Shown here: piece by piece, positions 1 through 12,800 of the stretch
Layout of the letters: each line of letters starts with the position of its first letter
Position numbering within the stretch: the first letter of the stretch is position 1
Origin: Myrica gale
Lineage: Eukaryota > Streptophyta > Magnoliopsida > Fagales > Myricaceae
Length of the DNA: 64,000 nucleotides
Reading direction: 5' to 3'
NCBI GenBank assembly: GCA_963930655.1
Contig: OZ005620.1
Coordinates: 17,117,001 to 17,181,000 of the forward strand
Translations under genes and position numbers: made by a program
Notes under the pieces: generated by a model
Database searches by the model: none
What the model was told of the DNA's origin: nothing
The model's input: the letters and a program-made list of their open reading frames with translations, nothing else

Positions 1-284
1 ACAGTAGCCCACAATGTTTCGAGTGGTTTGGCTGGGATGGGTTCAGACCCTGTTTTGAGCCTGAGTATTTTGGGTTAGCATGAATATGGCTCGGGCACGC
101 AGACGGTTGGATATGATGTTCCTTCGGGAGGGCTGGCCAAGCTGGGCTCGAGCCCTGGCTCGGGACCTTCGGTCAAGCAAGCACTTTTTAGTTTATCAAG
201 CAAACCGGGACTACCGAGCAGCACGATCTTAAACCTGGGCATCTCGAGTACACTGGTCTCACCTATGTTAGGGACCCAGTGTGA

Positions 285-3200
285 AGGAATGGCGAGACCC
301 GTTCATATCGGTCAGACAGGCCTTGACTTCGGGATGCTTTGGGAGGAGTTATCGGGTGTCTTTTCTTAGTGGAACCTTCCATGGTGCATTGGGGGAGACT
401 TCAATGTCACACGCGTTCACAGTGAGCGATTGGGAAATGGAGGCTTCAGGCGTGCTATGCTGGAGTTTTCTGATTTTATTTTAGAAAATGGATTGATGGA
501 CATGCCGTTATCGGGAGGGTCCTTCACTTGGCCGTTATCGGGAGGGTCCTTCACTTGGATTGATGGACATGTCGTTATCTAGAATTGACCTCTTTCTTTT
601 CAGCGCTTGTTGGGAAGCCTTGTATCCCGAGGTTACTCAGAAGAGGCTCCCTCGGTTGTTCTCTAATCACTTCCCTATTCTTTTGGAAAATGGTATATTC
701 GGGGGAGGAAAGAAACCATTCCGGTTTAAAAATATGTGGCTTCAGGAGGAGTGTTTTGAGGATAAGGTGAGGGAGTGGTGGAATTCCTATGCGTTCTCAG
801 GGTCGCCGAGTTATGTGATGGACTCGAAGTTGAAATCCTTGAAGAAGGATTTGAAATTGTGGAATCAAGAAGTCTTTGGTGATCTAAATTTTCGTAAACA
901 TGCGCTGTTGGGTGACATGTCAATGTTGGAAAGATTGGATGAGGAGGGCGACCTTGATGAGGAGGGGAACGCGAGGAAAGTGGAAGTGTCTAGGGAGCTG
1001 AATATTCTGATTGAGATGGAGGAGATCAATTAGAGTGGTCAATTCCAATAGGCGGTACAATTTCATATCGAGCTTAGCGGTTAAAGGGGAGACGGTGGTG
1101 GACCCCAAAAGGATTTCTTAGGAGATTATTGGCTTCTATAGCTGCTTGTATAAGGAACCCTTTTCTTGGAGACCCCTTCTGAAAAATTTAGAGTTTGCTT
1201 CTATTTTAGGGGCTGATGCGGAATGGATGGAGAGACCCTTCGACGAGGAGGAAGTAACGGGAGCGGTTAAGAGTTTAAATGGGGATAAGGCTCTGGGCCC
1301 TAATGGCTTCTCCTTAGCGTTCTTCCAATCTTGTTGGGAGAAGGTTGAGGGAGACATTCTCTCCATGTTCAACGAGTTTGCTATTGAGGGAAAATTTGTT
1401 AGAAGCATGAACCCACTTTCATAAGCTTAGTTGGGGGTGTTTATAAGATTTTGGCGAAGGTGCTCGCCAATCGTTTGAAGCTTGTTTTGGATAAGATCAT
1501 CTCACCTTCTCAGAATGCTTTCGTAACTAGTAGACAGATTTTAGATCCTGTGTTGATTGCTAGCGAGTGTATTGACTCGAGACTGCGATCCAATGTGCCG
1601 GGTATGTTGTGCAAATTGGATATTCAGAAAGCCTATGACCATGTTAGTTGGAAGTTCCTTCTGTATTTGTTGAGGAGGTGTGGTTTTGGGGAGAGGTGGT
1701 GTAGATGGATTGAATTTTGCATTTCTACTGTTCGATTTTCGGTGATGGTGAATGGCTCCCTGAAGGTTTTTTCAGTGGCTCTAGGGGTTTGCGTCAAAGA
1801 GATCCGCTCTCACCCTTTTTGTTTTTGTTCTTTATGGAGTTTCAGTAGAATGATGAATAAAGTGGTGGCTAGGGGTTCCATTGTGGGGTTTAAGGCTGGT
1901 GGGAGGGGGGCAGAGGCCTGACTATTTCTCACCTTCTATTTGTTGATGACACCTTAATCTTGTGTGGGGCGGAGGTGAGTCAGTTTCGTCATCTCCGTTG
2001 CTTATTGCTTTCTTTTGAGGCGGTGTCGGGGTTGAGAATTAATCTTTCATATTGGGGGTGTGGGCAATGTTCAGAAGTTGGTGGCTATTATGGGGTGCAG
2101 GGTGTCGTTGTTTCCTATTTCCTATCTTGGGTTACTGTTGGAGTCGTGTTTTAAGAGTAGGCATATTTGGGACGACATTGTTGAGAGAACTGAAAGAAGG
2201 TTAGCAGGATGGAAACGTAGCTATCTTTCGAAAGGAGGTAGACTCACGTTGATCAAGTCTACACTCTCTAGCCTCCCAACCTATTTTTGTCTCTCTTTCC
2301 TCTTCCTTTAGGGGTTGCCAAAAGATTGGAGAAGATCCAACAGACTTTCTTGTGGGGAGGTGATGGTATCGAGCATAAGTTTCATCTGGTTAGGTGGGAG
2401 AGGGTTTGTTCTCCTCTGAGCAGTGGAGGGCTGGGTTTAAGGAGACTCCATTTGTTCAATAGAGCATTATTGGGGAAGCGGTTGTGGCGTTTTGCCTCCG
2501 AGAGGGATAGTTTGTGGCGGGTTGTTATTGAGGCTAAGTATGGTAGTGCTTCGGATTGTTGGCGAACCAATGTGATCCATGGTTCCTATGGTGTGAGCCT
2601 GTGGAAGCACATTAGCAAAGGATGACCCCTTTTTAGTGGGAACATACGGTTCTTGGTGGGTTGTGCTCTTAGAGTGAGGTTTTGGCATGATCTGTGGTGT
2701 GGGGAAAGGCCTCTGAAGTTAGTATTCCCTCTTTTGTTCTCTCTTGCTAGGCACAAGGATGCGATGGTTGCGGATTATTTGGAGGGCGCTTCTGGATATG
2801 GAGTATGGAATATTCAGTTTGCTAGAACCGCCAATGATTGGGAGATTGAAGACTTCTCTGCTTTCTATTCTCTGTTGTACTCTTTGGTCCTTAGGAGAAG
2901 GGAAGTCGATAACATGCTTTGGCAGGGAGTTCAGAATGAGGTTTTTTCGGTAAAGTCTCTTTATGGGCTCTTAGTTGAGGGCTTTGGTGAGGTTTTTCCG
3001 TGGAGGCAGACCTAGACGACCGTTGTCCCGCCTCGCGTTTCGTTCTTTGTATGAGAAGTTGTTCATGGGCAGGTCTTAACCATAGACAATTTAAGGAGGA
3101 AGGGGTTATGCTTGATTAATTGGTGCTTTCTTTGCAAGATTGATGGGGAATCTGTAGATCATGTGCTTATTCACTACTCGGTTGCAAGAAAGCTGTGAGT

Positions 3201-3567
3201 GCATGTTCTTAGTATTGTCAACTACCCTTGGGTGATGCCTATGAGGATGGGTGGGGTGCTGAAGTGTTGGAAGAGGAAGTTCAACTATCCTTTGGCGTTG
3301 GCTGTGTGGAATATGATTCCTTTGTGCATTTGGTGGAGCTTATGGAGAGAAAGGAATAGAAGATGCTTTGAAGATCAGGGGCTATCTTTAGAATACTTGA
3401 AGGGGAAGATGTTGCAGACCTTGTTTCTGTGGGCTAATGGGGTGCTGGATTCCCCTTTTGTAGACTTCTCTGATTTTATTAGTTTCCTCGCTTGCTTGTT
3501 GTAGTCGGTTAAGGCCTTTGTACTGCTCCGTTTTCGTTTTCTTTCAATAAAATACTTATAAAAAAAA
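285..3567 (+). mobile_element. degenerate L1-type LINE (copy A), ORF2 remnants
   Basis: Decayed non-LTR retrotransposon. In order: an endonuclease remnant (GGDFNVTR at about 390), a linker coding stretch at 560-1033, reverse transcriptase over about 1440-2330 ([26 protein letters not shown], and the catalytic-type LFVDDT at about 1940), a connection region, and a zf-RVT finger near 3140-3175 (WCFLCKIDGESVDHVLIH). It ends with AATAAAATACTTAT followed by a short A-run at about 3567. Many stops and frameshifts break it, so no protein is expected. The left limit is uncertain: bases 1-284 show nothing I recognise and may be element or flank. It lies directly before an internal COG6 exon, so it probably sits in a COG6 intron in sense orientation. 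It is the same family as the LINE at 28261-30431. Confidence 0.85.
505..558 (+). repeat. 27-bp perfect tandem duplication inside LINE copy A
   Basis: The 27-bp unit at 505-531 is repeated exactly at 532-558. It starts CCGTTATCGGG and ends CTTCACTTGG. The surrounding GATTGATGGACATG also recurs on both sides, at about 490 and 557. It duplicates nine codons of the endonuclease region and looks like replication slippage after insertion. Confidence 0.9.
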
Positions 3568-3682
3568 TTAATGTCTCGTCCAGTGTGTTTAATTGTCTGG
3601 TGAGTGAATAGGTTTAATCATATTAGCCGCTACTTAGTGGTTTATTTATTATCATATTTCATTTTTTGAACATTTTGTCCAG

Positions 3683-6600
3683 GTGGGTTCAGGCGGAATG
3701 TAGACAGTTAGGTGACACTGATAATCCTGAGGTTAGCGAGCTTTTGAAAACAACGGTTCGCTGTCTCAGGGAGCGGTCTGTCCTTTTCAAGTATTGCGCA
3801 GAAGAGGTGACTTGGTGGATAGCTTAACAATCAATAAACTTAAAAATATGACAATCCTCATGGTTTCTCCTGTAATTTGCTATAAAATGATTATTTGTTA
3901 ACCTTACAGGTGGCAAATATGAGGCATAATACATTGTTTAGAAGGTTTATAAGTGCTCTGACTCGTGGAGGACCTGGTGGACTGCCTCGACCCATTGAAG
4001 TACATGCTCATGATCCTTTACGATATGTAGGTGACATGCTAGGGTGGCTCCATCAGGTGTGACATGAATGCCTTCTGATTTTTGGTTCTGGCCTTTTCTA
4101 GTGCTGCCTTCATTATCTTTTATGTGTGTATTTTTTTTCTTGCTCTCTAACCAGGCCTTAGGATCTGAACGAGAACTCGTTCTTGTACTGCTCGATCCAG
4201 ATGCTGTGGTAGATAGTGGACAAACTGCAAACCGATTTTCACAGAGCTCGGAGAGTGATTTTGGGAAGATGGAATCTGATTTGACATTTGTTCTAGATAG
4301 AATTTTTGAAGGAGTTTGTCGGCCATTTAAAGTGAGGGTTGAACAAGTTTTGCAGTCTCAACCTAATATTATGATCTCATATAAACTCAGTAATACCCTG
4401 AAGTTCTACAGCTACACTGTGAGTTGAGCTCTTTTCTGGTATTGATAATTACTGATTGTCCTAGATGCCTTGTTATAACTATGTATTGACTTCTAGATAT
4501 CAGATTTACTTGGGAGAGAAACAGCTCTCTGCAATACGCTTTGGGGGCTCAAAGATGCAGCTCAGAAAACATTTTTTGATATTCTTAGAACTCGAGGAGA
4601 AAAGCTTTTACGTTATCCTCCACTTGTTGCTGTTGATCTTTCCCCTCCACCAGCAGTAAGAGAAGGAATCTCCATGCTTCTTGAAATAATCGAGACACAC
4701 AACAGTACAATGGTTCCTGCTTCAGGGAATTTTGATCCAGTGATATCTGCCTTACTTGATCCTATTATTCAGGTTGTTTTCGCTCAGATACTGGTAGATT
4801 TCATATGCATAATAATTTGAATAATGCTGTAACAATAAGCATAAGTTTTTCAGTGTGCTTAATTATTTATAGTATCTCATCCTCTGAAGATGATTTTTAA
4901 TGCACCGGTATTGTCTTTTTTTTTCTAGGCAAATTTTAGAAGCAGGACTAAAGCCTGCAGGATAGGGGGATTCGACCCCCGGATCTAACCCTCCCCAAAG
5001 GGAGGAGGTGCCAAATGAGCTAAAGCTCACTGGCACGGGTATGTATCAATTGCGGGATAGTATAATCCTGCAAGCGCATGAAGCCTATAAGTAGGAATGT
5101 TTACTCAATTAAGAGCTTCAGGTTGGCGTGCTGAGCCTTGTAAGCCAAACTTGTGAAGTCAACCTGTTTGATCAGGTTACCACAGTGCAAAAGGTTGCGA
5201 TCAACAATTTCTTTTCCAATTACCTTCTTTTTAGGGAAAGTCTTTTTTTGTAGACTTTTAAAACATGCTGAGTTACTCCATGGGGCTATTAGGTCTTCAT
5301 TTATTTGTTTTCTCATTGGAGTTCAAACTCAAGGACTGTTATTGTATCTTCTGTAAATTATCTGGGGCATGCTCTACCACTGAGCTAATTCAATATCAGA
5401 ACAACATTAACAATTTACAGTCATTGCAGATGTGTGAGCAAGCAGCAGAAGCGCACAAGTCCAAGGGAGCCAGTTACTCATCAAGACGAAGTAGAGCAAG
5501 TTCTGACTCAGGTCAAATAAATAAATCATCAGTTGAGGCTATTTTATCCAACAGCACCTCTGCTCCATCCTCCCAGGTCCGTGCTATACTGTGTCCTCTC
5601 TGTGTTTCTGCATTACAGATCCCAGTGTTACTTTGCCAATTCTAATATGCGGTTCTGAGCTGTTTCCCTGTCATGATTTTTTATCGTATAAATAGAGTCC
5701 TCACCTGCATGAAGCCATAATTGCTTCTTCTTCTTTTTTTTTCTAATTACTGTTCATTGCCCTGAAGTTTTCTTATCTTTTTTCCCTGGTTATGGACAAT
5801 TTTCTTTTCTTTTCTTTCTTTCCTCCTTTTTTTTTTCTTCTCTTTTGAGTGTTCAGAACAATGATGTAATAATTCCTACATGATGGACTTTTGCAGAGTA
5901 ATGAAACTCCTACGAAGATCTTCCTCATCAACTGTTTGTCTGCTATCCAACAACCATTATATGGCCATGAGGTTGCAGCTGAATATGTGAAGAACCTGGG
6001 AGCAATGGTAGATAATCATCTGCGCGTCCTTGTGGAAAGAGAAGTTGATGCCATCTTAAGAAGATGTGGCTTGTCGATAAAGATGGATCACTTCCGTAGT
6101 TCACTCAACAAAGAGCAGTGACGGAACCAGGACCAAAATTCAGGGGGGTCGAATTCTAAAGACGAAATGACAAATTTTTTTTTTTATAATGCTAAAATTT
6201 GTCTTACAATTACAATATCAAAATATAAAGACTAAAAGCATTAAAAATATTACAATACATGTAGCGTGTTATGTACTGCGACTGAGAAGTGACAATTGCA
6301 TCCTACGATTTTGCATCTTTTGAAAATGTTGCAAAACAGTACATCAACATGGTACATCAACTTGGTAGGTTCCTCCAAAAGTGGCAGCCAATATGGAAAA
6401 TCAAGTCATCATACAGTAAATTTCTTTGGTTTGTCTAGGTGAAAAGGGAGGGAAAGGCCATGTGATGATCAGTACAAGAGTTTTACCAAGGAGCCTCAAA
6501 TACTATCCAACAAGTACGATGTCAATCACTTATAACACAATCTGACAATATAGGCAAATATAGATCATCACAGGCCACCTCACAAGATATTTTGAAGATA

Positions 6601-8322
6601 AAGGCAAAAGAGTCTTCTTGACTTCTATGGGAATAAAAAAATTTCCTAGACTCAAATACTATCCTGCATTGTTTATAGTCTAGACGGAAATATAGTCCTT
6701 GCAGGGTTGATGCCAGTTCCCGTAACTTTGTTTTGTCATAAAATAAGTGGATTATAGTCTACTGAAATAGCCTCCACGACTGGAATCTTTTGACCTAATT
6801 TACTCTTTGATATGTTTAAATATGCATCATCAACAGGGAAACATTTTAGGAAGCGAACTTTGAGAAGCTCAATAATAGGCTAGTCTTGAAAATTATTGGA
6901 ATTTGTAATTTCTTTTTCCTTTGAAACACTACAGATGAAAATTGTTGAGAGTACCATTTTTTTCATATTATTTTATGAATTGATAATTGATCTGACGACT
7001 TTGTACGGACAACCATTTTGCTCTTGTCCAATTCAGCCCAGTGGGATCCCTCATCATTCATCATTGGAGTTCCCAAGTCATGGTTTCTTCCTTTTTTATT
7101 TGGAGGCATATGTATGATATTATATCCTGTCACAAACAGGGTTTTGATGTAATGGTTTGTGAAAATTCCATCGAGTAAAACGAATGGGTGCCAGGCTGCT
7201 ATCAACCATTAGGATCAAAAGAAAGGTCGAAATTCTGGGTTTTCAATGGAGATATTTTAATTATACCCAACAAAAGCGAACGAAATAAAAAGGAAATCTT
7301 ATGAAGGGGTAAATTCTATCCGTTATCAGATTGAAAATATCCACAACTTCTACTGATATTAGTGATCTTTTCCCACTTGCAACTAATTGCTACTGTGTTT
7401 GATTTTTTTTTTTTAAAAAAAACTTTGAAACAAATGCTGTCTTGGGAAATTTCAAACTCTAACCTACCACCGACTTCCTATCTCACATTCCGTGTGCAAC
7501 ACAAAAGTTGAAAAAACGTTGAAGAATCAAGTTAAGTGCTAACCAGCAAGCGAGAGAGAGAGCCATAGCCCATACGTCCGTCAAACATGAAGGGCAGGCC
7601 AAAGTAACACCAGGGAATCTAGGAATCATATCCAACAGGAAATAAAAAGGATATAAAAATCTTCTTCTAAATGCAACAAACCAGATCAAACAAAAAAAAA
7701 GAACAAAAGAAGGTAGGATGAAGAACAACAACGAAAAAGGTAAATCGGCATAGACTCTCTAATAGAGAAAAATGGAATAAAGTCAGAAAATGATTCTAAA
7801 CGAATGTTAGTGTCGTTGGCTCTTGTCGTTTAGAAAACAAGAAATTTTAGTCCAGGAAATAATTGGCCTGGGCCTGAGCCTCAGGGATATCGGGCCCAGG
7901 CCTACTTATTTTTTTTAAAAAATAAAAATAAAAAATTTAATGCAGATTTTTTTTTTTGTGGGGTGAGGGGTAGCGGCAGCCCAGGACCGCTACCCCTTCC
8001 TTCCGCCACTGACAAGGAGGTCACCCATACAGGAGATGGGGGTCCATTAGCGGAGATAGAGGAAACATCCCCAGCATCTCTTTCAGAGTGCTTGAAGGCT
8101 TTCTTTGGGCTTATTTTGGGACGTGAGAGTTCTCTGCCAGAATTTGAGCAGATGCAGGTTCCAAAGCTGCGTTCGGAAGCTTGTATCCAGGTGGCTCGAT
8201 CACTGGCTGAATCTTTTGAGCTTATATACAAGACAATTATGGACCCCGAGAATCGCTATCCAGACCCCAAGTCACTGGCAAGGCATCCTCCAGATCAGAT
8301 AAGGACCATTTTAGGAATATGA
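3683..8322 (+). CDS. COG6: COG6, conserved oligomeric Golgi complex subunit 6 (3' part; last exon split by a transposon)
   Basis: COG6 belongs to lobe B of the COG tethering complex, which captures retrograde vesicles at the Golgi. Exons read: 3683-3806, 3910-4056, 4155-4418, 4497-4772, 5430-5576, 5897-6115, and after an insertion 8020-8322. The junctions have GT/AG ends and consistent phase. Landmarks are [54 protein letters not shown] and the highly conserved plant C-terminus [11 protein letters not shown]...[15 protein letters not shown]. About 490 residues are present; roughly 200 N-terminal residues lie outside the window. A 1.9 kb hAT element sits between codons LNKE and VTHTGDGG. Read through it, the protein would gain one Gln and stop at 6119, losing the last 100 residues. 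Either this allele is damaged or the element is removed by splicing. Confidence 0.9.
4912..5032 (-). mobile_element. tRNA-derived SINE in a COG6 intron
   Basis: On the - strand the unit begins CCAGTGAGCTTTAGCTCATT. This contains a box A-like TAGCTCATTTGGCA, followed about 45 bases on by a box B-like GGGTCGAATCC, and it runs to a short A-rich tail (the T-run at 4916-4925 on +). Flanks GCACCGGTAT (4902-4911) and GCACGGGTAT (5033-5042) match 9 of 10 and look like a target duplication. It lies in the 657-bp intron 4773-5429. Confidence 0.7.
5245..5392 (-). mobile_element. second SINE-like unit with tRNA-type promoter boxes
   Basis: On the - strand there is TTAGCTCAGTGGTAGAGC (good box A, near 5370-5388) and about 50 bases downstream AGTTTGAACTCC (box B with one change). 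An A-run follows near 5245. The cloverleaf is not complete, so this is not a working tRNA gene. No clear target duplication was found. It sits just before a COG6 exon, in the same intron and orientation as the SINE at 4912-5032. Confidence 0.5.
6116..8011. mobile_element. non-autonomous hAT element inserted in the COG6 last exon
   Basis: The ends are imperfect terminal inverted repeats: CAGTGACGGAACCAGGA at the left, and CAGTGGCGGAAGGAAGG at the right read on the - strand. The flanking 8-bp duplications are ACAAAGAG (6108-6115) and ACAAGGAG (8012-8019), with one mismatch. The size is 1896 bp. No transposase-like frame is visible in the AT-rich interior. Near the right end a GC-rich stretch (about 7960-8000) can fold on itself. 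Eight-bp duplications and CAGTG-type ends are typical of plant hAT elements. Confidence 0.9.
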
Positions 8323-9531
8323 AGCTCTATAAAACCATTGGTTTCTGTAATTATAAAAAGTGTATTTATTTACTTGTTATATTACCAGATTCATACTTAA
8401 AAAAAAACTCTTTTTTCCCATCAAGCAAGTTGTATTTTCCAGTGAACTTACTGTTGGTATTCTTTTGTATGCAGTTTATAGATGAGCTGGTTTTTGACAT
8501 AAGAAATAAATTGTTCATTTTCGTTTTGTCCAGTGGAATTGATTGGCGAGCTGTTGGTAGTGTAAATGTCACTACATGGGTAATAACTGATTGTAAATTT
8601 TCTTCTTCCATGGACTTGAGTGAAGCCGTCTCCCAATTCCTTTCCGTTTGGTCATAACGGCTCTCTTATAAGGTCCCCAGCTAAACATTTGCAATTCTGG
8701 TTACCAATTGTTTGTCCTATACTGAAATAGAGAGTAACATTGAGAGCAAGGGTCTTTGCCATTTAAGCAATGGACAGACCAATAGTTCTCGTCCAGACAG
8801 CATCATTGGAGGATGAGTCAGGTGAGACAGAGAATTTGCTTTCTAAAAGGATCATTGGAGGCCATCCTGCGCCACACAGCGAATTGAAGAATTTGGCTGG
8901 AAGACTCATTATGCATAATATGTGAATCCCTATTCTGAATGCCAGTGCCGCTCTTATGAAATCAACTGGTTGGCCAGTAGCTGTAAATTTTAGTTCTCCA
9001 GAGGCAGTCATGCTTTCTTATTGTCCTGGGAATACACTGGATGACAGCAGCTTGTAACCCTTCTCTCTTGTGGCGAGGTAGGTACGAAGTTGTGCTGGAA
9101 TTAGACGGTTCAATTCAAAGAGAGAAAAAAACACAACATACATTGAATGCTTTAGGGTTCATACTGTTCTACAATTAATAATTAATACATGCAAAATTAA
9201 ATATTGTAGAGCTACCACATTATGTGTTCTCTCTCTTGGAATTGGATGGTTGTTATTAGAATTGGATTATTCAAAAGAGGAATGACACAATATGCATTGA
9301 AACAGAAGATCTTGGTCCTTTCTTGACATCGGTAAGAATTTAGTGAACCCTTAATCTTTTTAATGAACTCTTGATCTAAGGGTTTAACTAATCGTAGTTA
9401 CTTATCATTTGTGTATCTGTCTCTTTCTTACCTCATAGATTTCCGTTCTAATTGGGAAAGGTAGTGGAGACCACCTTTTGGCCTTTCTCTCCTTCCATCC
9501 ATCCGAGACTTGTTGGGAGTTAGTGCACGAA
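8323..9531. other. COG6 3' flank, nothing recognised
   Basis: This holds the presumed COG6 3' UTR and AT-rich DNA. Short open frames exist on both strands (8319-8657 on +, 8763-9011 on -), but none matches a family I know and none has splice or motif support. Confidence 0.5.
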
Positions 9532-9536
9532 ACGTC

Positions 9537-9798
9537 TGTTGAAATAGAAAAAGGAACAAAGAGAATGAAGAATGTGTTGTATATTCAAAGGTGTGTTTGA
9601 ACAGTACAATGACTCATCCTTTTATAGGAGGAGGGAGAGAGCTATACAAGGAAGCTAAATCAACAGAATAATTACAAATCACAATCAGATCATAAATCGC
9701 AATCTTCGTGATATGGGAATATCGTCCTGATTCAGGAAGATCATGGAAGATATATTTCCATGATCTTCCGGAATCAAGAAGATATGTGCAATATTCTA
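9537..9798 (-). repeat. copia 3' LTR
   Basis: This is the left LTR in window order and the 3' LTR of the - strand element. It starts TGTTGAAATAGAAAAAGGAA on + and matches 14648-14909 with six single-base differences. TATAGGAGGAGGGAGAG is within it. Confidence 0.93.
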
Positions 9799-9813
9799 AT
9801 ACCCCCCCTTCAA
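9799..9813 (-). other. copia polypurine tract
   Basis: On the - strand, TTTGAAGGGGGGGTAT directly precedes the 3' LTR and directly follows the polyprotein stop. This is the normal place and composition for a plus-strand priming tract. Confidence 0.85.
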
Positions 9814-9815
9814 AC

Positions 9816-12800
9816 TCAAGTTGGGAGCGAAGATGCTAATTGGAGTTTGTCAACTAAATCGCGATGACGGCCAGGAGGATGAGCCTTGGTGAAGATATCA
9901 GCAAGCTGATCTGCAGAAGAAACATGATGTAAGCGAAGAGTATCTTGCTTGATATGATGACGAATGAAATGACAGTCGATTTCAATATGTTTGGTGCGCT
10001 CGTGGAAAACATCATTGTGAGCTATCTGGATGGCACTGGTGTTGTCACAATGAAGAGGTGAGCTATCAGAAAAGGGAACACCCATATCGTGCAATAACCA
10101 CCGAAGCCACAGGAGTTCATAGGTAGTATCAGCCAAGGCACGATATTCAGCTTCCGTACTGGAACGAGAGACAACAGTCTGTTTCTTACTTTTCCACGAG
10201 ATAAGAGATTTGCCAAGCAAGAAACAATATCCAGTGGTAGAGCGACGATCAGTGGGATCGCCGGCACAATCAACATTAGAGTATGCCTGAAGATCCAATG
10301 AGGAACGAGCAGAGAAATGAAGCCCATGAAATAAAGTCCCTTTTACATATCGAAGAATCCGAAGAACAGCTGCATAGTGAGTAGAGCGAGGGGAATGCAT
10401 AAACTGGCTGACCAAGGTGACTGCATAGGAAATGTCAGGACGAGTCACCTTGAGGTAGATGAGGCTACCAACCAATTGTCGATAGAGCGTGGCATCATCT
10501 AAGAGAGCGCCCTCGCTAGGAAGAAGTTTGACATTCGTCTCCAGAGGACTATCAACAGTCTTACTATCGGTCAATCCGGCACGAGATAAGAGCTCAGATG
10601 CATACTTAGCTTGAGAAAGATAATATCCATCGGAACAAGAGGAGACCTCAAGACCTAAGAAATAACTTAGAGAACCCAAATCTTTCATCTCAAACTGTTG
10701 ACTAAGAAATCGCTGAAGTGTCTGAATGCCAGAAAGATCATCGCCTGTAATAACCATGTCATCAACATAAAGTAAAAGGAGGACAATACCATTCTCAGAT
10801 CGACGGATAAACAAAGCAGAATCATATGCACTGGGGGTGAAACCCTGCTGAGCCATAACTGAACTGAACTTGGAAAACAAAGTACGAGGAGACTGCTTGA
10901 GACCGTAAAGAGCTTTACGAAGGCGGCAAACCTTTTGAGCTGGGTGTTCAAGACCCGGGGGAGGCTTGAGATAGACTTCTTCTTCCAGATCACCATTAAG
11001 GAATGCATTCTTAACATCCATTTGAAAGAGGCTCCACTGACGAATGGCGGCAACTGCAAGTAAGGATCTGAAAGAAGTAAGACGTGCCACAGGAGCAAAA
11101 GTCTCCTCATAGTCAATACCGTATTCCTGAGTAAATCCTCGTGCCACAAGACGAGCTTTGTAGCGTTCAACCGACCCATCAGCTCGTGTCTTAATCTTGT
11201 ACACCCACTTGCATCCAATTGCAGACTTACCAGGAGGCAAATCGACCAAGTCTCATGTACGAGTTTTGTGAAGAGCCTGAAGTTCGTCGGTTATAGCTTT
11301 TTGCCAAAGGGGGTCAGAACTAGCTTCGCGATAACTGCGAGGTTCATGAAGGGTGGCAATAGCAGAAAAACAATGGAAATCATTAAGATGAGATGGAGGG
11401 GCTCTTACGCGAGTAGTTCGACGAAGGTCTGGAGTGGGGGTGGAAGCGGGAGTGATGACAGGATCAGGCGACGGTCCAGACTCAGAAGGAACTGACGTTG
11501 GATGGTCACTTAAGGAGCTTTCAACACCTGCATCAGAATCTAAAGAAATATCTATACAGGAGTCAAGAAAAACAGGAGACAGAGATGAAGAAGTGTCGGG
11601 AAATGGAGACATACTGGTGAAGAACTTGTGTTCCCAAAATTGAACATGACGGGATACACGAAGACGCTGAGTTATAGGATCATAACATCGATAACCTTTA
11701 TGTCCAATCCCATAACCGAGGAAACAACAGAGATGAGAACGAGGTTCAAGTTTGGTACGCTCATGAGGAGGTAGCAATACAAAACATGCACAACCGAAAT
11801 TTTTTAGGAGAGAATAATTTGGTACCTTTCCATGCAGGAGCTCATAAGGGGTTTTGTTTGAAGTGGTAGGAGAAGGAACGCGATTAATGGTATGAACAGC
11901 TGTAAGGGCAGCCTCTCCCCAGAATGATTCTGGAAGAGTGGCAGAGAGGAGAAGAGATCTTACAGTGTTGAGAATATGGAGATGCTTACGTTCAGCACGT
12001 CCATTCTGCTGGGAAGTATAAGGACAAGATCGATGAGACAAAGTCTCATCCTCTTTAAGTGTGTTAAGAAAAGCGACAGAGGTATACTCCATGGCATTAT
12101 CGGAACGAAAAATTTTGATTGTGCAGTCGAACTGAGTTTTTATCATCTGTTTAAAATCACGAAAAACACGTAATAACTCAGATCGATCATGTAAGAGATA
12201 AAGCCATGTGTAACGAGAATAATCATCAATAAAGATAACAAAGTAACGAGACCCCCCCTGACTAGGGACAGGGGCAGGTCCCCAAACATCATAATGAACA
12301 AGATCAAAAGGAGCAGATGATAAAGATTCACTATTATTAAATGATAAAGCCTTTTGTTTTCCCATTTGACAAGAAACACAATCAAAAGAGTCAAAATCGA
12401 CTCGTCCTAAGTGACCACTAGAAGCTAGAGACTGAAGACGAGGTAAAGAAGCATGACCGAGACGAGAGTGCCAAAGACTGGAAGAGACAGAAGCTGCAAG
12501 AGACGGAACAAAACACGGACGAGGAACATGCAGGAATGAAAGCTCAAAAAGGCGACCAACTTTACGGCCTGTCCCAACTAGCTGGCCCGTCTTCTGATCC
12601 TGCACATCACACCCTTTGTTAGAAAAGGTTAGGGTAAGACCATGCTCAACAAGTTGACCAACAGAAATGAGATTGAGAGACAATTTAGGGACGTGATATG
12701 TGTCAGGTAGAGAAAGAGTAGATGTAGAAATGGATCCAACATTACTGACAGACATATGGGAACCATCAGCAGTGTATATGACAGGTACAGGATGCAAATG

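Noticed and set aside
5367..5390. TAGCTCAGTGGTAGAGC as a tRNA gene
   Set aside because: Only the D-arm and a changed box B are present; no acceptor stem or full cloverleaf can be built, so a SINE-type remnant is more likely.
8763..9011. 82-codon frame on the - strand after COG6
   Set aside because: No family resemblance and no promoter or splice context; left as unassigned spacer.
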